A DNA stretch of 64,000 nt from Segatella baroniae B14 (GCF_022024235.1 NZ_CP091799.1:255501-319500); one strand, 5' to 3'; positions 9,139 to 16,477 are shown, numbered from the stretch's first letter. Made by a program: numbers and translations. The notes: generated from the letters alone by a model not told the origin.

Positions 9139-9834
9139 ATGAGCATGACAATCAGTGACCTAACCTTAAAACATCTTTGTCAAAAATATAGTCATGACAT
9201 TGGTTCGGGCACAAACAGATTCTTGCCAGGCATAAAAGTCCGCTATGTAGCAACCAACAAGAAATTCGGTTATACCTATTTCGGAAATTTCTTCTTCTTT
9301 GGCGATGACATCTATGTTTGGGAGCAGGACGAAAAATATGCGGAAGACCATAACCAGAACGTTGTAGAGGACGTTTTTGGTGATGAATGCAAAGGGCGCG
9401 GCTATGCTCGCAGAGTTTTATTTGCCGGTGTCCTTACAGACTTTTCCGATGACAATGGAGAAGGTATCTATACTGGAGATGTCATAAAGTTGGAGAAAAA
9501 GGATGAACCTACCGAGTATTTTGCTGTTGGAGCATGGAGCCGAGAAGAAGGGAAAGGCGAGTATTGTTTCATCCTTGACAACCACAACTGGTCTTTGGAA
9601 GAATGTCTACACCAAAATTATCACATGACACGTGTAGGTACAGTGTTCTTCCAATTGGATGTAAGTGATTTCGTTGGTGTCAACCAGCGTGTCATGGGCT
9701 TTAATGGGTGGAGAGATACAGAAGAAGAAAAAAAGCAGAAAATCTTAATGGCAAAATTTACTCCCAACTTCGACCAAGAACCATGGAAATATCAAGGTCT
9801 TGAGACATTGGGAGCAGAATATGATTGGAGATAA
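9139..9834 (+). CDS. YopX-like domain protein
   Basis: The protein has 231 residues and no signal or membrane segment. The middle part (about 95-150) contains GVLTDFSDDNGEGIYTGDVI, close to the YopX pattern GLxDxNGxxIYEGDIV found in many phage-derived small proteins. The flanking parts are unrecognised. It follows the WYL regulator by 12 bases and precedes the nuclease by 15, so the three are probably cotranscribed. Biochemical role unknown. Confidence 0.6.
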   Translation: MSMTISDLTLKHLCQKYSHDIGSGTNRFLPGIKVRYVATNKKFGYTYFGNFFFFGDDIYVWEQDEKYAEDHNQNVVEDVFGDECKGRGYARRVLFAGVLTDFSDDNGEGIYTGDVIKLEKKDEPTEYFAVGAWSREEGKGEYCFILDNHNWSLEECLHQNYHMTRVGTVFFQLDVSDFVGVNQRVMGFNGWRDTEEEKKQKILMAKFTPNFDQEPWKYQGLETLGAEYDWR

Positions 9835-9849
9835 CAAAACATATATATT

Positions 9850-10392
9850 ATGGAACAAAAATTGGACTATGGGCGAATTGGTGAAAAAGCTGCAGAGTTA
9901 GAGCTTCTGAAGCACGGCATAGAAGTAATCAACCTAAATGATTTTCGTAACAACTATGAAAATGCAGACTTGATATGCATGAATCGCAAGACGGGCAAAA
10001 GCGTAATGATTCAGGTGAAGTTAGGCAAAACCCATAACATTTTGACCGGATTAACTTCAGAATTGGATGGGACAATACCAGATTTGGAGCATAAGGTCAT
10101 CGGTCCATGGATTTTCGTCAAGACTGATGATGAATTAAAAACAATGGATTTCTATATTTTGACAAAAGAAGAAACCATTGAGTTAATTAAGACCAGTTGC
10201 GATTGGTACGCGAATGGATGGAACCGCCAATTGAAAAGCAAACCAATGATTGGCATTGAGGTGGATTGGTTGGAAGGTAATTCATCTGCTGCATCAAAAC
10301 CGAATGCCAAGAAACAACATCCGGAGTATAAGAGTACGTTGTCAGAAACCTCACGGGACAAATGGGAAAAGATAACAGATTTATTGTATTGA
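9850..10392 (+). CDS. PD-(D/E)xK-like nuclease (QxK variant)
   Basis: The protein has 180 residues. RIGEKAAELELLKHG carries a first acidic residue (E12), YENADLI an acidic residue at D40, and MIQVKLG the Q55-V-K57 signature. This E...D...QxK arrangement is the restriction-endonuclease-like fold as seen in Mrr and Holliday-junction resolvase-type nucleases. The carboxy-terminal tail (about 145-180) is polar and probably flexible. The domain call is from motif spacing only; the protein could be catalytically inactive or act on an unusual substrate. The operon context fits a nucleic-acid-targeting defence role. Confidence 0.55.
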   Translation: MEQKLDYGRIGEKAAELELLKHGIEVINLNDFRNNYENADLICMNRKTGKSVMIQVKLGKTHNILTGLTSELDGTIPDLEHKVIGPWIFVKTDDELKTMDFYILTKEETIELIKTSCDWYANGWNRQLKSKPMIGIEVDWLEGNSSAASKPNAKKQHPEYKSTLSETSRDKWEKITDLLY

Positions 10393-10405
10393 TGTTATTG
10401 AAGAT

Positions 10406-10897
10406 ATGCAAGATTTTGTATCAATAGATTTTGAGACGGCTAACAATGAGCGCAGCAGCGTATGCTCTGTAGGTATTGTCATTGTGCGCAATGGCGAGAT
10501 TGTTGATTCGTTCTACTCTCTTATTCAGCCAGAGCCGAATTATTATAATTATTGGTGTTCTCAGGTTCATGGTCTCTGTCATGAAGATACTGACGATGCA
10601 CCAGTTTTTCCAAAAGTATGGGCTCAGATAGAGCCTCTGATAGAGAACTTGCCACTCGTTGCTCATAACAAGCCTTTTGACGAAGGTTGTTTGAAGGCCG
10701 TATTCCGTGTATATCAGATGGACTATCCTGATTATGAGTTCTACGACACTCTTTGTGTTTCACGGCGAGTACTTCCTGATTTAGAAAATCACCAACTTCA
10801 GACTGTAGCTGCAGCTTGTGGCTACTGTTTAGAGGATCATCACCACGCACTTGCTGATGCAGAGGCTTGTGCATGGATTGCAAGAGAAATATTGTAA
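10406..10897 (+). CDS. DEDDh 3'-5' exonuclease (DnaQ/epsilon-like)
   Basis: The protein is a stand-alone exonuclease domain of 163 residues. The metal-binding residues are visible: D8 and E10 in SIDFETAN, D92 in HNKPFDEGCLK, and H146 with D151 in HHHALADAEA. It resembles the proofreading subunit of DNA polymerase III and related trimming nucleases but lacks the polymerase-binding tail. A second, broken copy of its last 16 residues lies at 12134-12184, pointing to a past duplication and deletion inside the operon. Confidence 0.85.
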   Translation: MQDFVSIDFETANNERSSVCSVGIVIVRNGEIVDSFYSLIQPEPNYYNYWCSQVHGLCHEDTDDAPVFPKVWAQIEPLIENLPLVAHNKPFDEGCLKAVFRVYQMDYPDYEFYDTLCVSRRVLPDLENHQLQTVAAACGYCLEDHHHALADAEACAWIAREIL

Positions 10898-10919
10898 AAA
10901 ACGAAATTCAATACACAAT

Positions 10920-11621
10920 ATGGATAGGGAAGTATTATTTGAAAAGTTCTTGGAGGATTGTAAAAATCGAAAAGAATGGTGTGGCCAAGGCAATCCCAAC
11001 GCTGATATTTTAATCATAGGCAAAGAACCGCATAATGATTATTTTATTTCTGATGAAGAAGAAATAACAAGGAGATTGTTGGAACAGGAGAATATTTGTA
11101 GAAGTGGATTTGGGGAAGCCCCTCGTGACTCCAAAAATCCTACATGGTGCAATTATCAAATGCTGATTGAAAATGTCTATCGTCCACAAAAAGTATTCAA
11201 TCCTGCACTGTTTGATTTTGAAAAGTACGCCTTTACTACAGAAATTAATACAATCTTTCGTCCAAAAGCTGTTCTTGATGCAGAAACTAGAAATAACATA
11301 GACAAACGACTTTGTTTCTTCAAAGATTCTGAGTTTATAAATAGTTTTCCTGTTATAATCTTAGCATGTAACAATTTTATTTCAAACGACAAAGAAAGTG
11401 GATTTTTAATAAATAACACCTTCGGCGTAAAATTTGACGGCAAAGAAAGGGGAGAGCATAAAGAAAAAACTCGTGGACATTGGTTTTATACACATCATAG
11501 TGACAATGGAGAAAAATTGGTGATACACACTCGGCAGTTAAGTTTTCTTTTTGATTATTCTCTCTTAGAGCATATAACTGATGAAATAAAAGAGCATTTG
11601 AGAAAACTTGGATTAATATGA
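10920..11621 (+). CDS. Uracil-DNA glycosylase superfamily-like protein (weak)
   Basis: The protein has 233 residues and is cytoplasmic. Near the start, GNPNADILIIGKEPHND resembles the first motif of family 4/5 glycosylases (GNPNAxxLFIGExPG). NYQMLIENVY and NTIFRP follow, then the strand FPVIILACNNFI and VIHTRQLSF near the end, where glycosylases carry their HPS-type motif. The usual catalytic residues are not certain, so this may be a distant or altered member. The ATG at 10920 is chosen; a start at 10851 would lie inside the exonuclease gene. Downstream is the DNPH1-like gene at 28 bases. Confidence 0.4.
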   Translation: MDREVLFEKFLEDCKNRKEWCGQGNPNADILIIGKEPHNDYFISDEEEITRRLLEQENICRSGFGEAPRDSKNPTWCNYQMLIENVYRPQKVFNPALFDFEKYAFTTEINTIFRPKAVLDAETRNNIDKRLCFFKDSEFINSFPVIILACNNFISNDKESGFLINNTFGVKFDGKERGEHKEKTRGHWFYTHHSDNGEKLVIHTRQLSFLFDYSLLEHITDEIKEHLRKLGLI

Positions 11622-11649
11622 TAACAACATAAATACCATTATCATCATT

Positions 11650-12063
11650 ATGAAAGTATATTTTGCAGGTTCAATTCGAGGCGGACGTATTGATGCTAAC
11701 TTATATGAACGCCTGATTAAATACATTCAGAAGACTGACATTGTGCTGACAGAACATGTTGGCAACCTCAATTTGTCAGAAGAGGGGCAAACTGTAACAG
11801 ATATATACAACCAAGATACTAATTGGCTACGTGAAAGTGATGTGCTGATAGCAGAATGTACTTGTCCGTCTCTGGGAGTTGGTTATGAACTGGCATACGC
11901 TGAGCGTTTCCAGATACCTTGTCATATCTTCTACAACAAGAATAGAACAAGCCTCTCGGCAATGCTGGCTGGAAATAGTTTCTATAACATCCATCCCTAT
12001 GAGGATGAAACTGAAATATATCCTATAATAGACAGCATATTACAAAAGGAGTATGATACATGA
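11650..12063 (+). CDS. DNPH1/Rcl-type 2'-deoxynucleoside 5'-phosphate N-hydrolase
   Basis: The protein has 137 residues. YFAGSIRGGR (4-13), LTEHV (33-37), DTNWLRESDVLIAE (56-69) and the segment SLGVGYELAYAE, which contains the probable catalytic Glu80, match the nucleoside 2-deoxyribosyltransferase superfamily and most closely the DNPH1/Rcl group. DNPH1 enzymes cleave the base from deoxynucleoside monophosphates, including 5-hydroxymethyl-dUMP in animals. In a phage-defence setting such an enzyme could destroy modified nucleotides before incorporation; that is inference. Its stop overlaps an ATG (ATGA at 12060) beginning a broken HAD-like gene. Confidence 0.8.
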   Translation: MKVYFAGSIRGGRIDANLYERLIKYIQKTDIVLTEHVGNLNLSEEGQTVTDIYNQDTNWLRESDVLIAECTCPSLGVGYELAYAERFQIPCHIFYNKNRTSLSAMLAGNSFYNIHPYEDETEIYPIIDSILQKEYDT

Positions 12064-12128
12064 AGATAATCTTCCGTGATTTTGACGGTGTTCAGAATAC
12101 GGGACATTATTATGTATCAGAGGAATGA
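12060..12128 (+). pseudogene. HAD-like protein, amino-terminal remnant
   Basis: A 22-codon reading frame overlapping the previous stop by four bases begins MKIIFRDFDGV, close to the MKIIFLDxDGV start of HAD-superfamily phosphatases and Bacteroidales HAD-like proteins. It stops after VSEE, so only the first strand and the DxDGV loop survive. The overlap indicates that the full gene was once translationally coupled to the DNPH1-like gene. Confidence 0.6.
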
Positions 12129-12133
12129 ATAAC

Positions 12134-12184
12134 GCCCTCCCAGATGCAGAAGCTAGTACTTGGATAGCAAGAGAAATATTGTAA
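12134..12184 (+). pseudogene. Duplicate 3' end of the DEDDh exonuclease gene
   Basis: The frame reads ALPDAEASTWIAREIL then stop, against ALADAEACAWIAREIL then stop at the end of the intact exonuclease gene. The copy starts abruptly just after the HAD remnant. It marks a deletion junction between a HAD gene and a second exonuclease gene. Confidence 0.8.
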
Positions 12185-12211
12185 AATGTTTAACTTTTAA
12201 TTTTTATTGTT

Positions 12212-12541
12212 ATGTTTGTATTAATGATGCCAACCATTGAAAGTATTTGCGAAGATTATGGTCTTGACTATAATGATACCAATGAGGAAGAACTTTTAGA
12301 ACAACAAGGTTTGGAAGCTTATCACATAGAAGTAAATGATGGCGAGTCTTTTGAGATTCCCCAATGTTTTACTGGTAGAATTGAACAAGACGAGCAGAAT
12401 TATTATAAAAAAGTCTTAGTAGATGAGGATATGGATTATTATGAGCGAGAGGTAATCCAAGATGATTTGCCTTCTGGCCTCTACCAGTTAGATAAAGATG
12501 AGATAACTGTGAAACAAATCTACCAAACAGATGTATTCTAA
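12212..12541 (+). CDS. Strongly acidic small protein, unknown function
   Basis: The protein has 109 residues, about 29 of them Asp or Glu against about 6 Lys or Arg. It has no signal peptide beyond a short hydrophobic start (MFVLMM), no cysteine pattern and no recognised domain. Such composition is seen in DNA-mimic and nuclease-inhibitor proteins but also in many unrelated small proteins. It overlaps or directly precedes the glycosylase-like gene, so the two are likely coexpressed. Confidence 0.6.
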   Translation: MFVLMMPTIESICEDYGLDYNDTNEEELLEQQGLEAYHIEVNDGESFEIPQCFTGRIEQDEQNYYKKVLVDEDMDYYEREVIQDDLPSGLYQLDKDEITVKQIYQTDVF

Positions 12542-12560
12542 TTATAATCCCGACAAAGTT

Positions 12561-13730
12561 ATGAACGTTCAAGAAGAAATTGTAAAATGGGCAGAAAAAA
12601 CCGTCAGAGAGTATCATGAAATTGCGACTCGTAAGGAGGTAAATCTAGCATATTATACCCAATCTGATCTTTCTCTGATTTCAGAAGAACCGGAATTGAT
12701 GATTGTTGGAATTAATCCGGGTAGTGGAGGTACTTACAAGGAGCAATGTGAAAATAAAAACTGGTCATACTTGTACAATAATAATCAAGACCAGAATCAT
12801 TTGCTTAAAGGTAATTACTGCAGGGAAGAAGGTAAACCCTCGTCATGGGAGAATCATAGAAAATGGGGCTATTGGAAAGGCTTGAAAAGATGCTTGTCAC
12901 AGACTAATTTGAATGAAATAATAGAAGATGATAGTAAAATTATTGTCACGAACGCATCTTTTTTCAGTACAAAAAAAGCTGATGGAATTAGCGATTCCTT
13001 ATTAAAAATTACAATTCCATATACACTTGATTTAATAAATATAACAAATCCCAAACATTTGATATTCCTTAGTGGAAAGAACTGTTTTGAAAGACTCTTT
13101 AATTTGTCAAGAATGTCAGAAAATATCCAGTTCGAATACAAGAAAGTTTGTGGTAATATTTATGTAGGTGTTCTTAATGGAAAACTATGTATTGGTATCC
13201 CACACCCAGCATATAAAACAAATGAAGAGCTGAATCTTGTTGCTTCGGTCATTCCATACCTCATTAGTTCAGATAATTATGAGCATATTGATATCGCATT
13301 GATACAAAAAGAATGCGCTAAACAGATCAAAGAATATGAAGAGAGGATCCACAATAAGAAGAAACAAGGAGAGATTTCGAATTTGAATAATCTCATAGAA
13401 AAAGTAATATCAGAATGCAACATTGAAGCCTATGAAGAAAGAAATCATAGGTATAAGCTGAATGGTAAATATGGAATAACGATAACAGATAAAGGTAAAG
13501 GTTATATAGCAATAAGGCACATTGACTATGATACTAAGGGTTATGACAACAACCAAGATAAAGAAGTCCATAAATTAAAAGAAATGTTGAAAGGACGGGG
13601 ATACAATACTTCTGAAAAGGTTTGGATTGGGACAAAAAAGTTTTCTCGATTTGGTAATAATGACAACAAAATAATAGAAGGTATTTGCAAGGAAATAAAA
13701 GATTTAAAAGAAGAAATCCAGAAGATATAA
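12561..13730 (+). CDS. Uracil-DNA glycosylase superfamily protein with carboxy-terminal extension
   Basis: The protein has 389 residues. The amino-terminal half carries three glycosylase-superfamily landmarks in order: MIVGINPGSGG (47-57), IIVTNASFFSTK (127-138) and CIGIPHPAYK (210-219), plus WENHRKWGYW between them. The second half (about 255-389) begins with a Lys/Glu-rich helical stretch and then a compact domain (KLNGKYGITITDKGKGYIAI onwards) that was not recognised. The base specificity is unknown; in defence islands glycosylase-like proteins can target hypermodified phage DNA. ATG at 12561 is chosen; an in-frame ATG at 12531 would overlap the previous gene by 11 bases. Confidence 0.7.
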   Translation: MNVQEEIVKWAEKTVREYHEIATRKEVNLAYYTQSDLSLISEEPELMIVGINPGSGGTYKEQCENKNWSYLYNNNQDQNHLLKGNYCREEGKPSSWENHRKWGYWKGLKRCLSQTNLNEIIEDDSKIIVTNASFFSTKKADGISDSLLKITIPYTLDLINITNPKHLIFLSGKNCFERLFNLSRMSENIQFEYKKVCGNIYVGVLNGKLCIGIPHPAYKTNEELNLVASVIPYLISSDNYEHIDIALIQKECAKQIKEYEERIHNKKKQGEISNLNNLIEKVISECNIEAYEERNHRYKLNGKYGITITDKGKGYIAIRHIDYDTKGYDNNQDKEVHKLKEMLKGRGYNTSEKVWIGTKKFSRFGNNDNKIIEGICKEIKDLKEEIQKI

Positions 13731-13758
13731 TTATTTTTCAAAATAACATCACTTTCCT

Positions 13759-13795
13759 TTGGCCTCTGCCACCAGTTGGTGGAGGTCTTTGTTTA
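13759..13795 (+). terminator. Terminator of the WYL operon
   Basis: GCCTCTGCCACCA and TGGTGGAGGTC form an imperfect hairpin followed by a T-rich stretch, about 30 bases past the glycosylase stop. It marks the end of the defence-like operon. Confidence 0.65.
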
Positions 13796-13799
13796 TTTT

Positions 13800-13941
13800 G
13801 CACCACAATTCGTACAATTTGGGAAAAATGAATTTTTGCGAGTATGATGAAAAGAAAAACAGACAACACAGATAATTTCAGTTAAAAGGAAAGTGGAATG
13901 AGAAGGGGAGAGAATAAATCGGTTCATCTGATAACCTGCAT
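13800..13941. other. Intergenic stretch before the first repeat
   Basis: No reading frame or RNA signal was seen here. The last ~20 bases (ctgataacctgcatccg) resemble the sequence preceding the ppdK-tail copies at 15345 and 19021, so the ancestral repeat was probably longer than the copied tail. Confidence 0.4.
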
Positions 13942-14236
13942 CCGTTAGTAGCCGCGCAGGCTGCTGTCGAGGAATAATCGATAGAAACTGAAAATTAGTA
14001 AAATACGAGGCAAGGACTTGATGAACAGGTTCTTGCCTCGCTTTTTTTTTCTATTGTTGTATAGTGTCGATTAGTTCGAAAGGTAGGGAAAAGAGGGTAA
14101 GGTAACGTTTTGATGTTAGAATGAGGTAAAAATCGGCTTTTTGACGTTATTTAAGACAGCGAATTGCTTGTAATTGTAGGAAAATTGTAATTTTACGTGC
14201 AAAGTTTGCAAAAAGTATTGTATTAATAATCAGAAT
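13942..14236 (+). repeat. Direct repeat R1: ppdK tail, terminator and leader
   Basis: The unit starts with a copy of the last codons of ppdK (reading PLVAAQAAVEE then stop, 13942-13977), continues through a terminator hairpin, and ends with a 186-bp leader (14051-14236) that is about 96% identical to the one at 15455-15642. The leader contains the small palindrome GCAAAGTTTGC. It looks like a copy of a ppdK 3' flank acquired from a related genome, now placed in front of a cassette. Confidence 0.85.
14006..14050 (+). terminator. Terminator inside repeat R1
   Basis: CGAGGCAAG and CTTGCCTCG form the stem, with partial pairing inside the loop, and the stem is followed by C and nine T. It is a strong intrinsic terminator, unlike the ppdK terminator at 7963 in sequence. 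Confidence 0.9.
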
Positions 14237-14254
14237 CATCCATCACTAGAATTC

Positions 14255-14602
14255 GTGAAACTATATATACATAAGATAATAAGTCTAATCATACTCTTTC
14301 TGTTAGTCACAAGCAAGATAACAGCAATGAGCAGCGACACCGTATATTATGAGTGCCGAGAGGAACTCTCGTTTGATACTATTCCATATATGGTAAAAGA
14401 CCAAGCCTTTCTTGATGGACTTAACGAACTCCAGATGATGTTTGACGGTAAGAAACCTTATTCTCTGAAGAGAGCAGAGTTTATCGTTGAGTGGGCATAT
14501 TCTGGTTATTATCATATGCCATTTCTTAGGAATCATAGAAGAAGTCAGCAAAAAGAATTTGGAAACACCTACCAATTTTACTTATGGAGATCAACAAGAT
14601 GA
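14255..14602 (+). pseudogene. Truncated exported protein (cassette remnant)
   Basis: A GTG-started frame of 115 residues with a signal peptide (ends near KITAM) and then DTVYYECREELSFDTI, ELQMMFDGKKPYSLKRAEF and VEWAYSGYY. The rest, from about residue 88 on, looks like a different or shifted frame, and the last codons overlap the start of the next gene, in a segment that also precedes its paralogue at 16046. I interpret it as the amino-terminal remnant of a larger exported protein joined to an immunity-like gene. Confidence 0.45.
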
Positions 14603-15060
14603 AGTCATTATACAAATGCCTATTACTGATATTTATTGGTTCTTTTTTGTTATTTTTGAATCATTATTTTTTTTCATATAGTAGGAGGATTGGCAACACC
14701 CGCTTTTATCTTGTGAAAACGATAGCAGATTCAAAAGACGGAAAGCCATTAGTAGGTTTGTATTATAAACCAATTGCAACTTCTGGTTATTGTGGTGAGA
14801 ATACTCCAGGTTTCCCAAAGACTATCTATTGGAATGACAGATATGTTATCTCGAAAAATTTTGATGGTAACAGTCCTGAAATCATTGAGTATGTAATTAT
14901 CAATTTGGATAGTATTGAGCCAAATTATGGTGAGATGAACAATATTCATAGATTTCGAGATAAAGAAGAGTACTATACATATTTGAAACAATTAAAAATA
15001 TCAGAAGCGGATATGAATCAAACAGACAATCATATTGCATGGTGGGAAACACTATTTTGA
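14584..15060 (+). CDS. Single-pass membrane protein, IGNTxFYL family copy 1 (probable immunity protein)
   Basis: The protein has 158 residues: a hydrophobic anchor at about 10-28, then an extracytoplasmic domain with RIGNTRFYL, PKTIYWNDRYVISK and KQLKISEADMNQTDNHIAWW. The same layout and motifs occur in the gene at 16046, so the two are paralogues. Small anchored proteins of this size downstream of toxin remnants are typical immunity proteins against effectors arriving in the periplasm. No characterised family was recognised. A start at 14599 (MKSLYK) is an alternative. It is followed by its own terminator. Confidence 0.65.
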   Translation: MEINKMKSLYKCLLLIFIGSFLLFLNHYFFSYSRRIGNTRFYLVKTIADSKDGKPLVGLYYKPIATSGYCGENTPGFPKTIYWNDRYVISKNFDGNSPEIIEYVIINLDSIEPNYGEMNNIHRFRDKEEYYTYLKQLKISEADMNQTDNHIAWWETLF

Positions 15061-15084
15061 GAAAACTACTAAGCAGAGACTTTT

Positions 15085-15116
15085 ACTTTGCAAACAAAGT
15101 TTGCAGAGTGTTTTTG
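15085..15116 (+). terminator. Terminator after IGNTxFYL copy 1
   Basis: ACTTTGCAAAC and GTTTGCAGAGT pair with one mismatch around AAA and are followed by GTTTTTG. It lies 24 bases past the stop. Confidence 0.75.
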
Positions 15117-15199
15117 AGGGCTATAGTTCTATAGATTACATGAAACATTTACAGTTAACGATTGTGAGACCTAAGTCGAGCAATTTATTGTAAAACCCA

Positions 15200-15344
15200 A
15201 AATAGGAAATATGACATAGAAAGAGATTTTTCTGCCGTAAAAACGCGTTTATCGTTGCCATGAGCGTGTAAAAACGTGCAGAACGTGTCGCAAAAGAGTC
15301 GCCAGAAGTTTACAATAACTCTGCAACTCGCTGATAATCAACAC
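15200..15344. repeat. Degenerate intergenic repeat, copy A
   Basis: This segment aligns with 18880-19020: shared blocks are TTCTGCyGTAAAA, CGTGCAGAA and TTTACAwAACTCTG, followed by CTGATA and the ppdK-tail copy. The segment 19995-20080 shares the GTGTAAAA-GTGCAGAA-GAGTCG part. No coding frame is conserved. It is probably older flanking DNA carried with the cassettes. Confidence 0.55.
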
Positions 15345-15642
15345 CTGTTAGCCACCGCGCAGGCAGCAGTAGAAGAATAATCGAAAGATGCTGAAAATTA
15401 GCGAATTACGAGGCAAGTGCTAGGAAAACAGGTACTTGCCTCGCTTCTTTTTTGCTATTGTTGTATAGTGTCGATTAGCTCGGAAAGGTAGAGAAAAAGA
15501 GGGTAAGGTAACGTTTTGATGTTAGAATGAGGTAAAAATCGGCTTTTTGACATTATTTAAGACGGCGACTTGCTTGTAATTGTAGGAAAATTGTAATTTT
15601 ACGTGCAAAGTTTGCAAAAAGTATTGTATTAATAATCAGAAT
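15345..15642 (+). repeat. Direct repeat R2: ppdK tail, terminator and leader
   Basis: It begins with a ppdK-tail copy (LLATAQAAVEE then stop, 15345-15380), followed by a terminator and a 188-bp leader nearly identical to that of R1. R1 and R2 are in the same orientation, 1,403 bp apart, and flank one complete cassette, so recombination between them could delete or duplicate that cassette. Confidence 0.85.
15409..15454 (+). terminator. Terminator inside repeat R2
   Basis: CGAGGCAAGT(G)C pairs with G(G)TACTTGCCTCG and is followed by CTTCTTTTTT. The stem differs from that in R1 by paired changes (GGAC/GTTC versus GTGC/GTAC region), consistent with selection for the hairpin. Confidence 0.88.
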
Positions 15643-15736
15643 AGATAGTCCTGGTTATTCCCAGCAAACAGATGAGGAATATAAACAGAGTGTGGAAAAA
15701 GCATTGAAGGATATTGAAAACGAAGCCAAAGAATAA
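15643..15736 (+). pseudogene. Toxin-linker remnant
   Basis: An open frame without a start codon runs from the end of R2 and ends EEYKQSVEKALKDIENEA-KE then stop (15734-15736). The stretch coding YKQSVEKA recurs at 17186 in front of the Ntox21-like end. It is probably the last part of a toxin or the linker just before a variable toxin end. Confidence 0.4.
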
Positions 15737-15741
15737 CGAAT

Positions 15742-16113
15742 ATGAGAAAAGTTAATCCATTGGAACCACAAAAGATTATCACAATGATGATCTTTCTTAT
15801 GAGCATATGCACAAAAGTATATGCCCAAAGCCCATACGCTATGTTTGGCGATAACTCTAAAATGCTCGAGGCAAATAGGGAGTCTGTTCCAAGCATATAT
15901 CGTGTAGGAGTACAATCAACTAATGGCGTAAACCTTTATGCGGACTTTGACATGAATAAAGGTCTGGCAACATTGTATGATACAGAAGGTAACATACTCC
16001 GACAAGACAGTATCGGTGAAAATACGAAGGCGATCAATTTTACATATGGAAATCAAAAAAGTAATAATATTGTTAATTGTAGTATTTATTCTTTTCTCAC
16101 TATTTCTTTTTAG
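15742..16113 (+). pseudogene. Truncated exported protein with signal peptide
   Basis: The frame has 123 residues; a signal peptide (MMIFLMSICTKVYAQ) is followed by SPYAMFGDNSKMLEA, IYRVGVQSTNG and DFDMNKGLATLYD. From about residue 97 the frame runs through the beginning of the next gene (16046) in another frame and ends without structure. I read it as the amino-terminal module of an exported toxin-like protein cut at the point where the immunity-like gene starts. The full-length family was not identified. Confidence 0.45.
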
Positions 16114-16477
16114 CGACATTTCTCAATACAAACAAATAGGTAATACTCACTTTTACTTACTTCCGAACGAGATGGGAATAGAATCGTTTCTTTATCATGA
16201 CGGAGGAGAAAAAGGCATATTTTATCCCATCAATCATAACGGATCAGTTCATGATGTCTATTGGAATCAAAAATATATTATTATCAAATGTAGCGAACAG
16301 AAAAAAGAAAACTGGTACTTAATGAGAAATATAAAAGACTATAATTATCCTAAATTTATGATTCAGCATTTTTTGAACGAAAATGATTATAAAAGAGTTC
16401 TAGATTCGTTGGGGATATCTGAAACAAATATGGAGTATACAGATGGAACTATTCCGTGGAGTTTGCACCTAAAATAG
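16046..16477 (+). CDS. Single-pass membrane protein, IGNTxFYL family copy 2 (probable immunity protein)
   Basis: The protein has 143 residues with a membrane anchor at about 5-23, followed by QIGNTHFYLLP, VHDVYWNQKYIIIK and LDSLGISETNMEYTDGTIPW. These align with copy 1 at 14584. The sequence around its start (CAATTTTAcnTATGGArATCAA) is also shared with copy 1. Length from the ATG at 16046 is chosen because the longer frame from 15977 has no hydrophobic start. The end overlaps an out-of-frame toxin remnant. Confidence 0.65.
   Translation: MEIKKVIILLIVVFILFSLFLFSDISQYKQIGNTHFYLLPNEMGIESFLYHDGGEKGIFYPINHNGSVHDVYWNQKYIIIKCSEQKKENWYLMRNIKDYNYPKFMIQHFLNENDYKRVLDSLGISETNMEYTDGTIPWSLHLK

Noticed and set aside
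13942..15642. Composite transposon bounded by R1 and R2
   Set aside because: The repeats contain a ppdK tail and terminator, not a transposase or terminal inverted repeats, and no target-site duplication is seen.
15977..16477. Longer form of the IGNTxFYL copy 2 protein beginning at 15977
   Set aside because: The extra amino-terminal part lies inside the upstream exported frame and has no hydrophobic or conserved sequence; the shared start with copy 1 is at 16046.
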